Origin: Leucobacter weissii
GTDB taxonomy: Bacteria > Actinomycetota > Actinomycetes > Actinomycetales > Microbacteriaceae
Direction: 5' to 3'
Assembly: GCF_017565745.1 (NCBI RefSeq)
Contig: NZ_JAGDYM010000009.1
Coordinates: forward strand, 62,001-126,000
DNA: 64,000 nucleotides
A program made the position numbers and the translations under genes. The notes beneath the pieces were generated by a model. It was not told the DNA's origin. It searched no databases and saw only the letters and a list, made by a program, of their open reading frames with translations. Positions 52,346 to 60,876 of the stretch are shown piece after piece; the stretch's first letter is position 1, and each line of letters starts with the position of its first letter.

Positions 52346-53278
52346 TCAGCTGGGAGCATCGGGGTGGGCCACGCGGAAGACCACCCTTCCGGACGGTCGA
52401 GGCGCCCCCTGTTCGATCCAGTTCGCGAGTTCGGTCCATGCGCGGGGGTCGACGTCGCCGACCTCGAGTTGCTCGTCCGCCGCGAGGGAGGCCATCTCAG
52501 CGGCGAGGTCGGGTTCCGACCCGAGGAAGAAGCTCGTGATCGAACGCCCGGATGTGGTGGGATCGGCGACGAACGCGCCGGAGGGGAAGTGCTCCTCCGC
52601 ACCGGCTGAGTGGCCGAGTGCGATGACGGTGCCGCCTGGCTCGAGGAGGGCGTAGGCGTCGACGAGGTGCTGCCCGCCGAGCATGTCGATGGTGCCGTGG
52701 ACGCGAGATGCCACCGAGGAGAGGGTGGTGTGCGTCTCCTGCGCACCGAGGCGACGCAGGGCGGCGTGCCGGCGTGCGTCGCGTGCGACGGCGACGACGT
52801 GCGCGCCGGAGCGGGCGGCGAGTTGCACGGCGATCCGCCCGACCGCGCTCGTGGCGCCCACGATCAAGACGCGTCGCCCGAGGATCGACCCGAGTCTCCG
52901 CAGGGCGCGCAGGGCGCTGGTCGCAGGGACCGGGAGCGTGGCGAGGCGTTCCGATTCCGCGGCGGGCGGGGCGGTGGCGGTGGTCGCGTGAGGCACGGCG
53001 CGGCGCTGCGCCCAACCGCGGGCGCCGAGCCCGAGGAAGAGCACACGATCGCCAACGCGCGGTCCTGCGCCGTCGGCGGCGGCCGCGAGCACGATGCCGG
53101 CTCCGTCCCAGCCGGGGACCGACCCGGTCGGAGCGCCGGGGAGGGCGGCGAGATCGCCGGGATTCGGAGCGAACGCCTCGACGCGAACCAGCACCTCGTG
53201 CGGAAGCGGAGAGGGCTCTGCGACCTCGCTCAGCGTCAGCCCGCCGGGTGCGCCGGGAGTCGTCGTCCATGCCAGCAT
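52346..53278 (-). CDS. MDR-family NADP-dependent oxidoreductase
   Basis: A 310-residue quinone oxidoreductase/alcohol dehydrogenase-like protein without catalytic zinc. The N-terminal GroES-like part (LPHEVLVRVEAFAPNPGDLA; GSVPGWDGAGIVLAAA; VGDRVLFLG) precedes the Rossmann motif LIVGATSAVGRIAVQLAAR. It probably reduces an alpha,beta-unsaturated carbonyl or quinone. It is convergent with the shortened MFS gene, and this HxlR/MFS/MDR neighbourhood suggests a response to an electrophile. Confidence 0.88.
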   Translation of the reverse strand: MLAWTTTPGAPGGLTLSEVAEPSPLPHEVLVRVEAFAPNPGDLAALPGAPTGSVPGWDGAGIVLAAAADGAGPRVGDRVLFLGLGARGWAQRRAVPHATTATAPPAAESERLATLPVPATSALRALRRLGSILGRRVLIVGATSAVGRIAVQLAARSGAHVVAVARDARRHAALRRLGAQETHTTLSSVASRVHGTIDMLGGQHLVDAYALLEPGGTVIALGHSAGAEEHFPSGAFVADPTTSGRSITSFFLGSEPDLAAEMASLAADEQLEVGDVDPRAWTELANWIEQGAPRPSGRVVFRVAHPDAPS

Positions 53279-53397
53279 TCCGAACCCTCCTCATCTCGAC
53301 CGTCGTCACCACCTCGCAACCTGCGGCGATCGGTCTCTATTCCGCACGAGTGAGGACCGGCCCTTACTTCGAGGCGGCCATCTTCCGGGAGTGTTCC

Positions 53398-53760
53398 TCT
53401 CCTGTCCGGCTCACCCTCGAAGCGGAACGGCTCAAACGCGTCCACGCCCACGACGCCGACGCGATCCCCGTCGACCTGCGCAAAAGCGGACAGGACCGGA
53501 TGCACGACGCCATCGCTGAGATCGGCGCACGACTCGACCGGCTCCACGAGCGCTACGCCGACGCCTAGAACGGGCTGCACAAGCTCCTAGAGGTCCTCAC
53601 CGGCGGCGAGACGACCTCTGACCAGAACGCGAACCCGCCGAACGGCGCATCCTCGACCACGCGCTCTTCACCAGAACCATCATCGACGACGAGGAGAACG
53701 TCACTTTCGAAGCCTCGCCGGCCGTGAACGCGGTCACCTCACACGACCACGGCGACAGCC
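53398..53760 (+). pseudogene. Remnant of a serine recombinase C-terminus
   Basis: The frame LTLEAERLKRVHAHDADAIP, VDLRKSGQDRMHDAIAEIGA, RLDRLHERYADA matches the coiled-coil and C-terminal part of large serine recombinases and stops at 53568. A second piece in another frame from 53643 (RRILDHALFTRTIIDDEENV, TFEASPAV) matches the extreme C-terminus. The catalytic domain and zinc-ribbon domain are absent. Frameshift plus missing N-terminus makes it a relic. It lies 150 bases from tRNA-Ala, so it may be the trace of an integrated element. The gap 53279-53927 holds nothing else coding that I can support. Confidence 0.6.
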
Positions 53761-53847
53761 TCGAACTCGCCTCCGACCCGCCGCCAAGCGGTCTTCATCA
53801 GCGGCAAGATTCGACTTGCGAGACCCTGGTGGACCTGGGGGGGGGGG

Positions 53848-53893
53848 CACGGAATCCCCAAAGGCGAAAGCATCGCTTTCACCGGATTCCGTG
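53848..53893 (-). terminator. Nested hairpin downstream of tRNA-Ala
   Basis: CACGGAATCC (53848-53857) pairs perfectly with GGATTCCGTG (53884-53893), and GAAAGC-ATC-GCTTTC sits inside the loop. It lies 35 bases past the tRNA 3' end on the minus strand. The inner hairpin resembles the GAAAAGC-GAT-GCTTTTC hairpin at 3108-3128. An 11-base G run (53837-53847) follows immediately. Confidence 0.65.
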
Positions 53894-53927
53894 GCGAGTC
53901 CGAACGAAGAGCCGCGAGCGGAGCGAG

Positions 53928-54000
53928 TGGATCTGAGGGGACTCGAACCCCTGACCCCCTGCATGCCATGCAGGTGCGCTACCAGCTGCGCCACAGACCC
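53928..54000 (-). tRNA. tRNA-Ala(GGC)
   Basis: A 73-base cloverleaf: acceptor GGGTCTG/CAGATCC with one G-T pair, D-arm GCGCAGCTGGTAGCGC, anticodon stem CCTGC/GCAGG with loop ATGGCAT (anticodon GGC), T-arm GGGGTTCGAGTCCCC and discriminator A. CCA is not encoded. It reads GCC/GCT Ala codons. A serine recombinase remnant lies just beyond its 3' end. Confidence 0.95.
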
Positions 54001-54034
54001 GGGAAGTCGGGCGAATGCTCACCCGACAACTCTC

Positions 54035-54451
54035 CTACTCTACACCAGGTGGGGGTTGCTCCTGCAAATCGGCTGCGCCGCCGAGGTACGGAGACACGTC
54101 GATGGCGGGGCAGTCCTTCCACAGCCGCTCGAGCTGGTAGAAGTCCCGCTCCTCCTGGTGGAACACGTGCACGATGAGATCACCGAAATCGAGGAGCACC
54201 CACCGGCCGCCTTCGCGGCCCTCGCGTCGGAGCGCGTCGATACCGAGCCCGGCCAGCCGATCCTCGATGCTCTCGGCGATGGCCTGGACGTTGCGCTCGA
54301 CGCCTCCGCTGAGCAGGAGGAAGACGTCCGCGAGCGGGAAGAGATCGCCCACCTCGAGGGCCACCGGCGCCGTGGCGCCCTTCCCATCGGCAGCGCGAAC
54401 AGCCGCTTCGAGCTGCGCGCGCACGTCCGGAGTCGACGGCATCGCGCTCAT
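54035..54451 (-). CDS. rsfS: Ribosome silencing factor RsfS
   Basis: A 138-residue protein that binds L14 on the 50S subunit and blocks subunit joining in starvation. Family motifs are ALEVGDLFPLADVFLLLSGG, VERNVQAIAESIEDRL, GRWVLLDFGDLIVHVFHQEE and RDFYQLERLWKDCP. The ATG at 54451 overlaps the upstream membrane-protein stop by 4 bases. It is the last gene of the nadD operon and precedes tRNA-Ala. Confidence 0.94.
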   Translation of the reverse strand: MSAMPSTPDVRAQLEAAVRAADGKGATAPVALEVGDLFPLADVFLLLSGGVERNVQAIAESIEDRLAGLGIDALRREGREGGRWVLLDFGDLIVHVFHQEERDFYQLERLWKDCPAIDVSPYLGGAADLQEQPPPGVE

Positions 54452-55578
54452 CCGAACAGGCCGCTGCTCGCCGCCCACGCGAGCAGGGCACCCACGCCGA
54501 GCACGAGACCGCCTCCGGTGAGGATCAGCGCAAGCGGCACCTTGCTCTTCTCCTTGGTCGTCTTCGCCACGACCTGCCCCTCCGTCACGCGGGCGCTCAC
54601 CGCCCGCGCAGCCGACACCGGCGCGATCCCACCGGCGGGAACCACCTCTGCCTCATCGTCGTCGGAGTCGGGATGCAGCTCGACGGAGTCATGCAACGCC
54701 GTATGACCGCCGGTCTCGCCGAGAGACTTGGGCAGCTCGATCGATCCGGTGACGAACAGCTCCCCGGTCTCGCCGAGCGGGCCGGAGAGCCCCGTGGTCT
54801 CCGGCAGATTCGGCAGGATGAGCGCCGAGCTGTTGGTCGATGCCGCGGCACCCTCCTGCGCGACCGCGCGCGAGATCAGATCGTCGAAGGCCCCCGGGCT
54901 CTCGGCGCCCCCGGCGGCAGCGGCGCGCCCGCCGGGATCGTCGAACACCGAGACGTTCTCCTCGAGCGGGGCGATGTCCGGGAACGAGTATCCCCGCTCC
55001 TGCTTCGGAGCGCCATCGGGCCGCACCGTCCCGTCATCGGCCTGCGCAGCACCGTCGACCGGCTGCGCGGGCGGTTCCCCGACCGGCGGCTCTGCCGCCG
55101 TCGCAGGCGAGTCCTGGGGGGGCTCGGACGGAGCCGGCAGCGGCCCGGCGGAGGGATCATCCGCAGTCGGCTTTGCGGCAGGCGGCGCGGCCGCCTCCGC
55201 CTCCCGAGACTCCTGCACCGTGAACGCCTGGGTCTCGGCGAGCCGCGGATCGAACTCGTCAGCGACGGACTCTGGCCCTTGCTCCGCCTCGGCCGCCTGA
55301 GTGGGGGCCTCCTGAGCCGGCGGCGCGGCCGCGCCGCGCTCGGCCAGCAACTGCTCGCGCAGCTGCCGGATCTCCCGTCGGGTCCGGGGGCGACCGTGCT
55401 CGTCGAGCGGCGAGATCTCGATCCCGGCGTCATCGCCCGGACCGGGCGCCGCCGCTGCGGCCGCCTCCGCCGTCGGCTGCTGCTCGGCCACCGGAGGGGC
55501 GGTCTCCGCCTCCACGCCTAATCCGCGCAGGCGGCGCTCGCGCCGCGTCAGCGGCCGATCCGCTTCTTGCTCACTCAT
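54448..55578 (-). CDS. Low-complexity single-pass membrane protein
   Basis: A 376-residue protein of unknown function found between nadD and rsfS in Microbacteriaceae. Basic motifs [10 protein letters not shown] and [18 protein letters not shown] near the N-terminus are followed by a long disordered region rich in Glu, Ala and Pro, then a C-terminal helix ([20 protein letters not shown]) with a Lys-rich stretch before it. It would be anchored by that helix. It overlaps nadD and rsfS by 4 bases at each end, so it is translated with them. Confidence 0.8.
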   Translation of the reverse strand: MSEQEADRPLTRRERRLRGLGVEAETAPPVAEQQPTAEAAAAAAPGPGDDAGIEISPLDEHGRPRTRREIRQLREQLLAERGAAAPPAQEAPTQAAEAEQGPESVADEFDPRLAETQAFTVQESREAEAAAPPAAKPTADDPSAGPLPAPSEPPQDSPATAAEPPVGEPPAQPVDGAAQADDGTVRPDGAPKQERGYSFPDIAPLEENVSVFDDPGGRAAAAGGAESPGAFDDLISRAVAQEGAAASTNSSALILPNLPETTGLSGPLGETGELFVTGSIELPKSLGETGGHTALHDSVELHPDSDDDEAEVVPAGGIAPVSAARAVSARVTEGQVVAKTTKEKSKVPLALILTGGGLVLGVGALLAWAASSGLFG

Positions 55579-56177
55579 TCGCTGTCGTCACTTTCTTCCG
55601 CATACAGGTCGTGCTTGGCGATGTACTGCACCACTCCATCGGGCACGAGATACCAGACTGGATAGCCGCGGGCGACACGGCTGCGGCAGTCGGTCGATGA
55701 GATCGCCAAAGCAGGCACTTCCAACAAGCTTACGTGTTCATCAGATAATCCAGAAAGCGAGAGCTCGTGGCCGGGCCGCGACACCGCGATGAAGTGGGCG
55801 AGCGGCCAGAGCTCCTCCACGTCCTTCCAGCTGATGATCTGCGCCACAGCGTCGGCGCCCGAGATGAAGAAGAGCTCCACGTCGGGCATGGCCGCCCGCA
55901 GATCGCGCAGCGTGTCCACGGTGTAGGTGGGGCCGGCACGGTCGATCTCGATCCGGCTGACGGTGAACCTCGGGTTCGACGCGGTCGCGATGACCGTCAT
56001 CAGGTAGCGATGCTCGCTATCGGTCACTCCGGTCTTCTGCCAGGGCTCGCCGGTGGGGACGAACATCACCTGGTCGAGTTCGAAGCTGTGGGCGACCTCG
56101 CTCGCGGCGACGAGGTGACCGTGATGGATCGGATCGAAGGTGCCGCCCATGACACCGATCCGGCGACGGCGCGTCAT
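55575..56177 (-). CDS. nadD: Nicotinate-nucleotide adenylyltransferase
   Basis: A 200-residue enzyme that makes deamido-NAD from nicotinate mononucleotide and ATP. It has the nucleotidyltransferase motif [15 protein letters not shown] and the second motif [20 protein letters not shown] (variant of SSTxIR). The start ATG at 56177 gives [12 protein letters not shown]; 15 extra upstream residues are open but not conserved. The small membrane-protein gene ends 8 bases upstream of this start. Confidence 0.94.
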   Translation of the reverse strand: MTRRRRIGVMGGTFDPIHHGHLVAASEVAHSFELDQVMFVPTGEPWQKTGVTDSEHRYLMTVIATASNPRFTVSRIEIDRAGPTYTVDTLRDLRAAMPDVELFFISGADAVAQIISWKDVEELWPLAHFIAVSRPGHELSLSGLSDEHVSLLEVPALAISSTDCRSRVARGYPVWYLVPDGVVQYIAKHDLYAEESDDSE

Positions 56178-56184
56178 CGCGCCT

Positions 56185-56400
56185 CTAGTGGTGCTCTCCC
56201 TCGCCGCCGTGCTCACGCGCATAGGCCTCGGCCTTCTCCGCGTGACGGTTCGCGACGTCTCGGAAGCTGAAGGTCACCGCCGCCATGGCGACGAACAGGA
56301 TGAACATGATGACGCCGAACAGCGGAGCGGGGAACCAGAGCTCGTTGACGACGTGATGGCCCTCCTCGGCGGCGAGAACGGCAGTGGCGAGAATAGACAT
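56185..56400 (-). CDS. Small single-pass membrane protein
   Basis: A 71-residue protein with one central helix ([19 protein letters not shown]), a short outside N-terminus and a charged, His-rich C-terminus. Such a gene regularly precedes nadD in Microbacteriaceae; its function is unknown. The ATG at 56400 was chosen because the family starts [14 protein letters not shown]. Confidence 0.75.
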   Translation of the reverse strand: MSILATAVLAAEEGHHVVNELWFPAPLFGVIMFILFVAMAAVTFSFRDVANRHAEKAEAYAREHGGEGEHH

Positions 56401-56503
56401 CAGTACTCCGGCATTCCTACGGTGATCGTTGATCTTTTGCACCAAGTGTACCGGCTCGGGAGCTTCTCGTTGCGCACCCCGCGCACCGATCTCCGTCGGA
56501 GTA

Positions 56504-57754
56504 TCAGCGGATCTGCCCGCTGCCCCGGACGAGCCACTTCGTGCTGGTCAGCTCCTGCAGTCCCATGGGACCGCGGGCGTGCAGCTTCTGCGTGGAGATG
56601 CCCACCTCCGCGCCGAACCCGAACTCGCCGCCGTCGGTGAACCTGGTCGAGGCGTTGACCATGACGACAGCGGAGTCGACCTCGGCGAGGAAGCGCTGGG
56701 CGTTCTCGTAGTCCTCGGTGACGATGGCCTCGGTGTGCCGGGTCGAGTACCGCTCGATGTGCGCGAGAGCCTCGTCGAGGGAGTCCACGACCCGCACGCC
56801 CATCTCGAGGGCGAGATGCTCGGTCTCCCAGGTGGACTCTTCCGCCGGGGAGAGCCCGTCGGCGAGCCCGCGGGTGCGCTCGTCCCCGTAGAGCGCCACG
56901 CCGCGGTCGAGGAGCGTCTTCGCGAGCCGCGGCAGCAGGCGATCGGCTGCGTCGCGGTGCACGAGCAGGGTCTCGGCGGCGTTGCAGACGCTCGGGCGGT
57001 GCGTCTTCGCGTTCTCCACGATCGCCACCGCCGTATCGGCGTCCGCGCTCGCGTCGACGAACACGTGGACGATACCCGAACCGGTCTCGATCACCGGAAC
57101 GGTCGATTCCTGCACCACCGTCGAGATCAATCCGGCGGAGCCCCGCGGGATCAGCACGTCCACGTACCCCCGGGCGCGCATGAGCCGCGTGGCGCCCTCC
57201 CGCCCGAACTCGTCGACGGTCTGCACCGCGTCGCCGTCGAGCCCGACGCCCGAGATCGCCTCCTGGATGAGCTCCACGAGCACGCGGTTCGACTGCTCTG
57301 CCGCAGTGCCGCCGCGGAGCACCGCGCCGTTGCCGCTCTTCAGCGCGAGCGCGGCGATGTCGACGGTCACATTCGGCCGGGCCTCGTAGATCGCGCCGAC
57401 CACGCCGAAGGGCACGCGCACCTGACTGATCTGGATGCCGTTGGCGAGGGTGCTCCCCCGCAGGATCTGCCCCACCGGATCCGGCAGCGCGATCACCTCG
57501 CGCACCGCGGAGGCGAGCCCGTGCAACCGCGACTCGTCGAGGGTCAGGCGGTCGAGCAGCCCCTCGGTGAGCCCCGATTCGCGGCCGCGTTCCAGATCGA
57601 GACGATTCGCCGCGACGACCCGAGGGACCGAGCCCTCGATTCCAGCGGCGATCGCCTCGAGCGCCGCATTCTTCTGCGCGGCCGTCGCGGTGGCCAGGCG
57701 ACGCGCGGCCTCTCGCGCGCGAGAGAGACGGTCGAGGAAGGGATCGTTGCTCAT
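56504..57754 (-). CDS. proA: Glutamate-5-semialdehyde dehydrogenase
   Basis: A 416-residue NADPH enzyme for the second step of proline synthesis, reducing gamma-glutamyl phosphate. It has VRVPFGVVGAIYEARPNVTV, LKSGNGAVLRGG and the catalytic Cys in RPSVCNAAETLLVHRD. It lies 9 bases after proB and works with it, since the acyl-phosphate intermediate is unstable. Confidence 0.96.
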   Translation of the reverse strand: MSNDPFLDRLSRAREAARRLATATAAQKNAALEAIAAGIEGSVPRVVAANRLDLERGRESGLTEGLLDRLTLDESRLHGLASAVREVIALPDPVGQILRGSTLANGIQISQVRVPFGVVGAIYEARPNVTVDIAALALKSGNGAVLRGGTAAEQSNRVLVELIQEAISGVGLDGDAVQTVDEFGREGATRLMRARGYVDVLIPRGSAGLISTVVQESTVPVIETGSGIVHVFVDASADADTAVAIVENAKTHRPSVCNAAETLLVHRDAADRLLPRLAKTLLDRGVALYGDERTRGLADGLSPAEESTWETEHLALEMGVRVVDSLDEALAHIERYSTRHTEAIVTEDYENAQRFLAEVDSAVVMVNASTRFTDGGEFGFGAEVGISTQKLHARGPMGLQELTSTKWLVRGSGQIR

Positions 57755-57763
57755 CCCTTTACT

Positions 57764-58573
57764 CTACCTATTCGCCGCCTCGAACGTGGTGCCGTGCTGC
57801 TCGCCGTCGAGCACCGCCGCGAACAGCCGGGTCTCGGTGAGCAGCACCTCGGTGCCCGCGTCGGCCGCGAGCCGCGCCGCCTGCACCTTCGTCGCCGCGC
57901 CTCCCGTGCCCCAGCCGGATCTCGCCGCGCCGATCTCCACACCGGCGAGTTCGTCGCCGTGGGCGACGTGCGCGATCGGGATCGCCCCCGTCGTCGTGGG
58001 GGGCGCGGTGTAGAGCGCGTCCACGTCCGACAGCAGCACGAGCTGATCGGCGCCGATCAGCCGCGCCACCAGCGCGGCCAGGCGATCATTGTCGCCGAAG
58101 CGGATCTCGTGCGTCGCGACCGTGTCGTTCTCGTTGATGATCGGCATGATGCCGAGCTGGAGCAGACGCTCGATCGCGCGCTTCGCGTTGCCCCGGTGCG
58201 TCGGATTCTCGATGTCGTTCGCGGTGAGCAGCACCTGACCGGCCACGATGTCGTGGACGCTCAGCGCGCGTTGATAGCGATTGACGAGGATGTTCTGCCC
58301 GACCGCTGCCGCCGCCTGCTGGGTCGCGAGATCGTCGGGACGCCCGTCCAGTCTCATGAAGGGCACCCCGGTCGCGATAGCTCCGCTCGACACCAGGATG
58401 ACTTCGCCCCCGGACCGGTGGAGACGGGCCAGCTGATCGACGAGCGTCGGGATCTGCGCGGCGTTCTCTCCGCTCACCGAGGACGAGCCGACCTTCACGA
58501 CGACCCGTCGTGCAGCGAAGCGCGGTGCCGTTCCCCCGGGCTCGATCCCCTCGCTCACGACTCCTCGCTCCAC
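57764..58573 (-). CDS. proB: Glutamate 5-kinase
   Basis: A 269-residue kinase that phosphorylates glutamate for proline synthesis. It has [56 protein letters not shown] and the [12 protein letters not shown] loop. It lacks a C-terminal PUA domain, as in some short forms. The start may be GTG at 58573 (GAGGGAGG upstream) or GTG at 58558, which overlaps the obgE stop by GTGA. It lies between obgE and proA in one operon. Confidence 0.94.
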   Translation of the reverse strand: MERGVVSEGIEPGGTAPRFAARRVVVKVGSSSVSGENAAQIPTLVDQLARLHRSGGEVILVSSGAIATGVPFMRLDGRPDDLATQQAAAAVGQNILVNRYQRALSVHDIVAGQVLLTANDIENPTHRGNAKRAIERLLQLGIMPIINENDTVATHEIRFGDNDRLAALVARLIGADQLVLLSDVDALYTAPPTTTGAIPIAHVAHGDELAGVEIGAARSGWGTGGAATKVQAARLAADAGTEVLLTETRLFAAVLDGEQHGTTFEAANR

Positions 58574-60060
58574 ATGCCGGCCTCCCTCTCGCGCTCGAGC
58601 TCGGCGCGCGCCTCGGCCTTCGCATCCATGAGCTCGTGGTATTCGTCGCGACGCTCCTTGTTGGTGCGGCGCGGGGAGGCGTCGACGCGCAGATCCGAGC
58701 CGCGGGCGCCCATCTGCACCTCCGCCGCGCTCGTCACGGAGGGCTCCCAGTCGAACACCACTCCGGCGCCCGGCCCGATCACCACGGTGGAGCCCGCCGT
58801 CGCGCCGGCCTTGACGAGAGCGTCCTCGATGCCGATCTTCTGCAGGCGATCGGCGAGGTAGCCGACCGCCTCATCGTTCGCGAAGTCGGTCTGCTCCACC
58901 CACCGTTCCGGCTTGGCGCCGAGCACGCGGTAGATCTTGCCGTGGCTCCCGCCCTCGACCACGACGCGGAAACCGCTCTCGTCGACCGCTCGCGGACGCA
59001 GGACGACTCTGGGCCGCTCCTCGACCTCGGAGCGGATGCGGGCGCGCTCCGCTTCCACGAGCTCGGCGAGCGCGAAGCTCAGCTCGCGCAGACCGCGATG
59101 CGACACCGTGGAGATCTCGAACACGCGGTAGCCGCGCGCCTCGAGATCGGGCCGCACGAACGCGGCCAGCTCTGCCGCCTCCGGGACGTCGATCTTGTTC
59201 AGCGCGACCAGCTGGGGCCGCTCGAGCAGCGGCGTCTGCCCCTCGGGAACCGGGTAGGCCCCGAGCTCCCCCAGGATCACGTCGAGGTCCGACAGGGGAT
59301 CCCGCCCCGGCTCGAGCGTGGCGCAGTCGAGGATGTGCAGCAGGGCGCTGCAGCGCTCGACGTGGCGCAGGAAGTCGAGGCCGAGACCGCGGCCCTCGCT
59401 CGCTCCCTCGATCAGACCGGGAACGTCGGCGATGGTGAACCGGTGCTCGGCGATCTGGACGACGCCGAGGTTGGGGTGCAGCGTGGTGAACGGGTAGTCG
59501 GCGATCTTCGGCCTGGCCGCGCTCAGCGCGGCGATGAGGCTCGACTTGCCTGCGGACGGGTAGCCGACGAGCGCCACATCGGCGATCGTCTTCAGCTCGA
59601 GCGTGACGGTTCCGGAGCCGCCCTCGGTCCCCAGGAGGGCGAAGCCGGGGGCCTTCCGCTTGGCGCTCGCTATGGCCGCGTTGCCGAGCCCGCCGATGCC
59701 GCCCTGGGCCGCGACGAAGCGGTCTCCGGCCTCCGCGAGGTCCATGAGCGTCTCGCCCGACTCGTCCTTGATCACCGTGCCGATCGGCACGGGCAGCACG
59801 AGCTCGCCGCCGTTGATCCCGGAGCGGAAATCGCCCATGCCGAATCCGCCGTTGTCCGCACTGCGATGCGGTCGGCGGTGGTATTCGAGCAGCGTGGTCA
59901 CCTGCGGATCGGCGAGAAAGACGATGTCGCCGCCGTGCCCGCCGTTGCCGCCGTCGGGGCCGGCGAGGGGCTTGAACTTCTCGCGCTTGACCGAGACGCA
60001 GCCGTTTCCGCCGCGCCCGGCCGCCACATGCACCTGCACATGGTCGACGAAGGTCACCAT
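58555..60060 (-). CDS. obgE: GTPase Obg
   Basis: A 501-residue ribosome-assembly GTPase. The Obg glycine-rich domain is residues 1-158 ([32 protein letters not shown]). The G domain has G1 [10 protein letters not shown]2 [12 protein letters not shown]3 [10 protein letters not shown] and G4 NKID; the OCT domain follows, then a charged C-terminal tail. The start ATG at 60060 ([12 protein letters not shown]) fits the domain edge. It follows rpmA by 67 bases. Confidence 0.96.
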   Translation of the reverse strand: MVTFVDHVQVHVAAGRGGNGCVSVKREKFKPLAGPDGGNGGHGGDIVFLADPQVTTLLEYHRRPHRSADNGGFGMGDFRSGINGGELVLPVPIGTVIKDESGETLMDLAEAGDRFVAAQGGIGGLGNAAIASAKRKAPGFALLGTEGGSGTVTLELKTIADVALVGYPSAGKSSLIAALSAARPKIADYPFTTLHPNLGVVQIAEHRFTIADVPGLIEGASEGRGLGLDFLRHVERCSALLHILDCATLEPGRDPLSDLDVILGELGAYPVPEGQTPLLERPQLVALNKIDVPEAAELAAFVRPDLEARGYRVFEISTVSHRGLRELSFALAELVEAERARIRSEVEERPRVVLRPRAVDESGFRVVVEGGSHGKIYRVLGAKPERWVEQTDFANDEAVGYLADRLQKIGIEDALVKAGATAGSTVVIGPGAGVVFDWEPSVTSAAEVQMGARGSDLRVDASPRRTNKERRDEYHELMDAKAEARAELEREREAGMWSEES

Positions 60061-60127
60061 AGTCGTGTTCTTCCCTCGGATACAGCAAGAGGCGAGCCGA
60101 AGCCCGCCTCGCTGATGATCGCCCCGC

Positions 60128-60382
60128 TCAGACGGAGGCGACGATGTTGACGACCTTGCGGCCGCCCTTCGCGCCGAACTCCACCACGCCGCCGGCGAGC
60201 GCGAACAGCGTGTCGTCGCCGCCACGGCCGACGTTCGAGCCGGGGTGGAAGCGCGTGCCGCGCTGGCGGACGATGATCTCGCCGGCGTTCACCTGCTGGC
60301 CGCCGAAGCGCTTCACGCCGAGGCGCTGCGCGTTCGAGTCGCGGCCGTTCTTGCTCGAGCCGACGCCCTTCTTAGATGCCAT
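60128..60382 (-). CDS. rpmA: Ribosomal protein bL27
   Basis: An 84-residue large-subunit protein near the peptidyl-transferase centre. It starts [20 protein letters not shown] without the cleavable N-terminal extension of Firmicutes, and contains [15 protein letters not shown]. It lies 37 bases after rplU. Confidence 0.97.
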   Translation of the reverse strand: MASKKGVGSSKNGRDSNAQRLGVKRFGGQQVNAGEIIVRQRGTRFHPGSNVGRGGDDTLFALAGGVVEFGAKGGRKVVNIVASV

Positions 60383-60419
60383 GTCTCTCTAGCTCCTTCG
60401 AATCGTTCGTGAGTATCGG

Positions 60420-60728
60420 CTACTTGATGCCGGTGACCTTGATGCGGGTCAGGTCCTGACGGTGACCCTGGCGGCGCTTGTAGCCGGTCTTGTTCTTGTA
60501 GTGCTGGATGACGATCTTCGGTCCGCGGAGATCGTCGAGCACCTCGGCGGTCACCTTGACCTTCGCGAGCGCTGCCGGATCGGTCGTGACCTGATCGCCG
60601 TCGACGAGCAGCACGGCCGGGAGCTGGAGCTTGCCCTTGTCGTCACCGGAAACGCGGTTGACGGTGATGATCGATCCGACCTCGACCTTCTCCTGCCGAC
60701 CGCTCGTGCGCACTACTGCGTAAACCAC
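60420..60728 (-). CDS. rplU: Ribosomal protein bL21
   Basis: A 102-residue 23S-rRNA-binding protein with [20 protein letters not shown] and the C-terminal [23 protein letters not shown] start. The promoter at 60848-60876 gives a leader of about 112 bases, which includes palindromes CCCGTTTACGGG and CCCGGGCCCGGG; a regulatory leader is possible, but I cannot match a known class. Confidence 0.97.
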   Translation of the reverse strand: MVYAVVRTSGRQEKVEVGSIITVNRVSGDDKGKLQLPAVLLVDGDQVTTDPAALAKVKVTAEVLDDLRGPKIVIQHYKNKTGYKRRQGHRQDLTRIKVTGIK

Positions 60729-60847
60729 GTCTCACCTTTTTCTTCGAAAGTACGATTCCACACGTTCGCGCACCTGCTCACCGCGAACACGATCCGAGCA
60801 CCCGGGCCCGGGATCCGCCACCCGTAAACGGGCAGCACCAGCGTCCA

Positions 60848-60876
60848 ACTCTACCGCACAGACCGCGACCGGTCAA
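60848..60876 (-). promoter_or_regulatory. Sigma-70 promoter of rplU-rpmA
   Basis: TTGACC (-35, 60871-60876), a 17-base spacer, then TAGAGT (-10, 60848-60853), the best consensus promoter in the window. The -35 overlaps the rne stop codon. It lets ribosomal protein genes be expressed independently of rne. Confidence 0.8.

Noticed and set aside
54000-56177. A defence system in the nadD-rsfS interval because of the unknown low-complexity protein
   Set aside because: The gene overlaps nadD and rsfS by 4 bases at each end and is typical of Microbacteriaceae core order.
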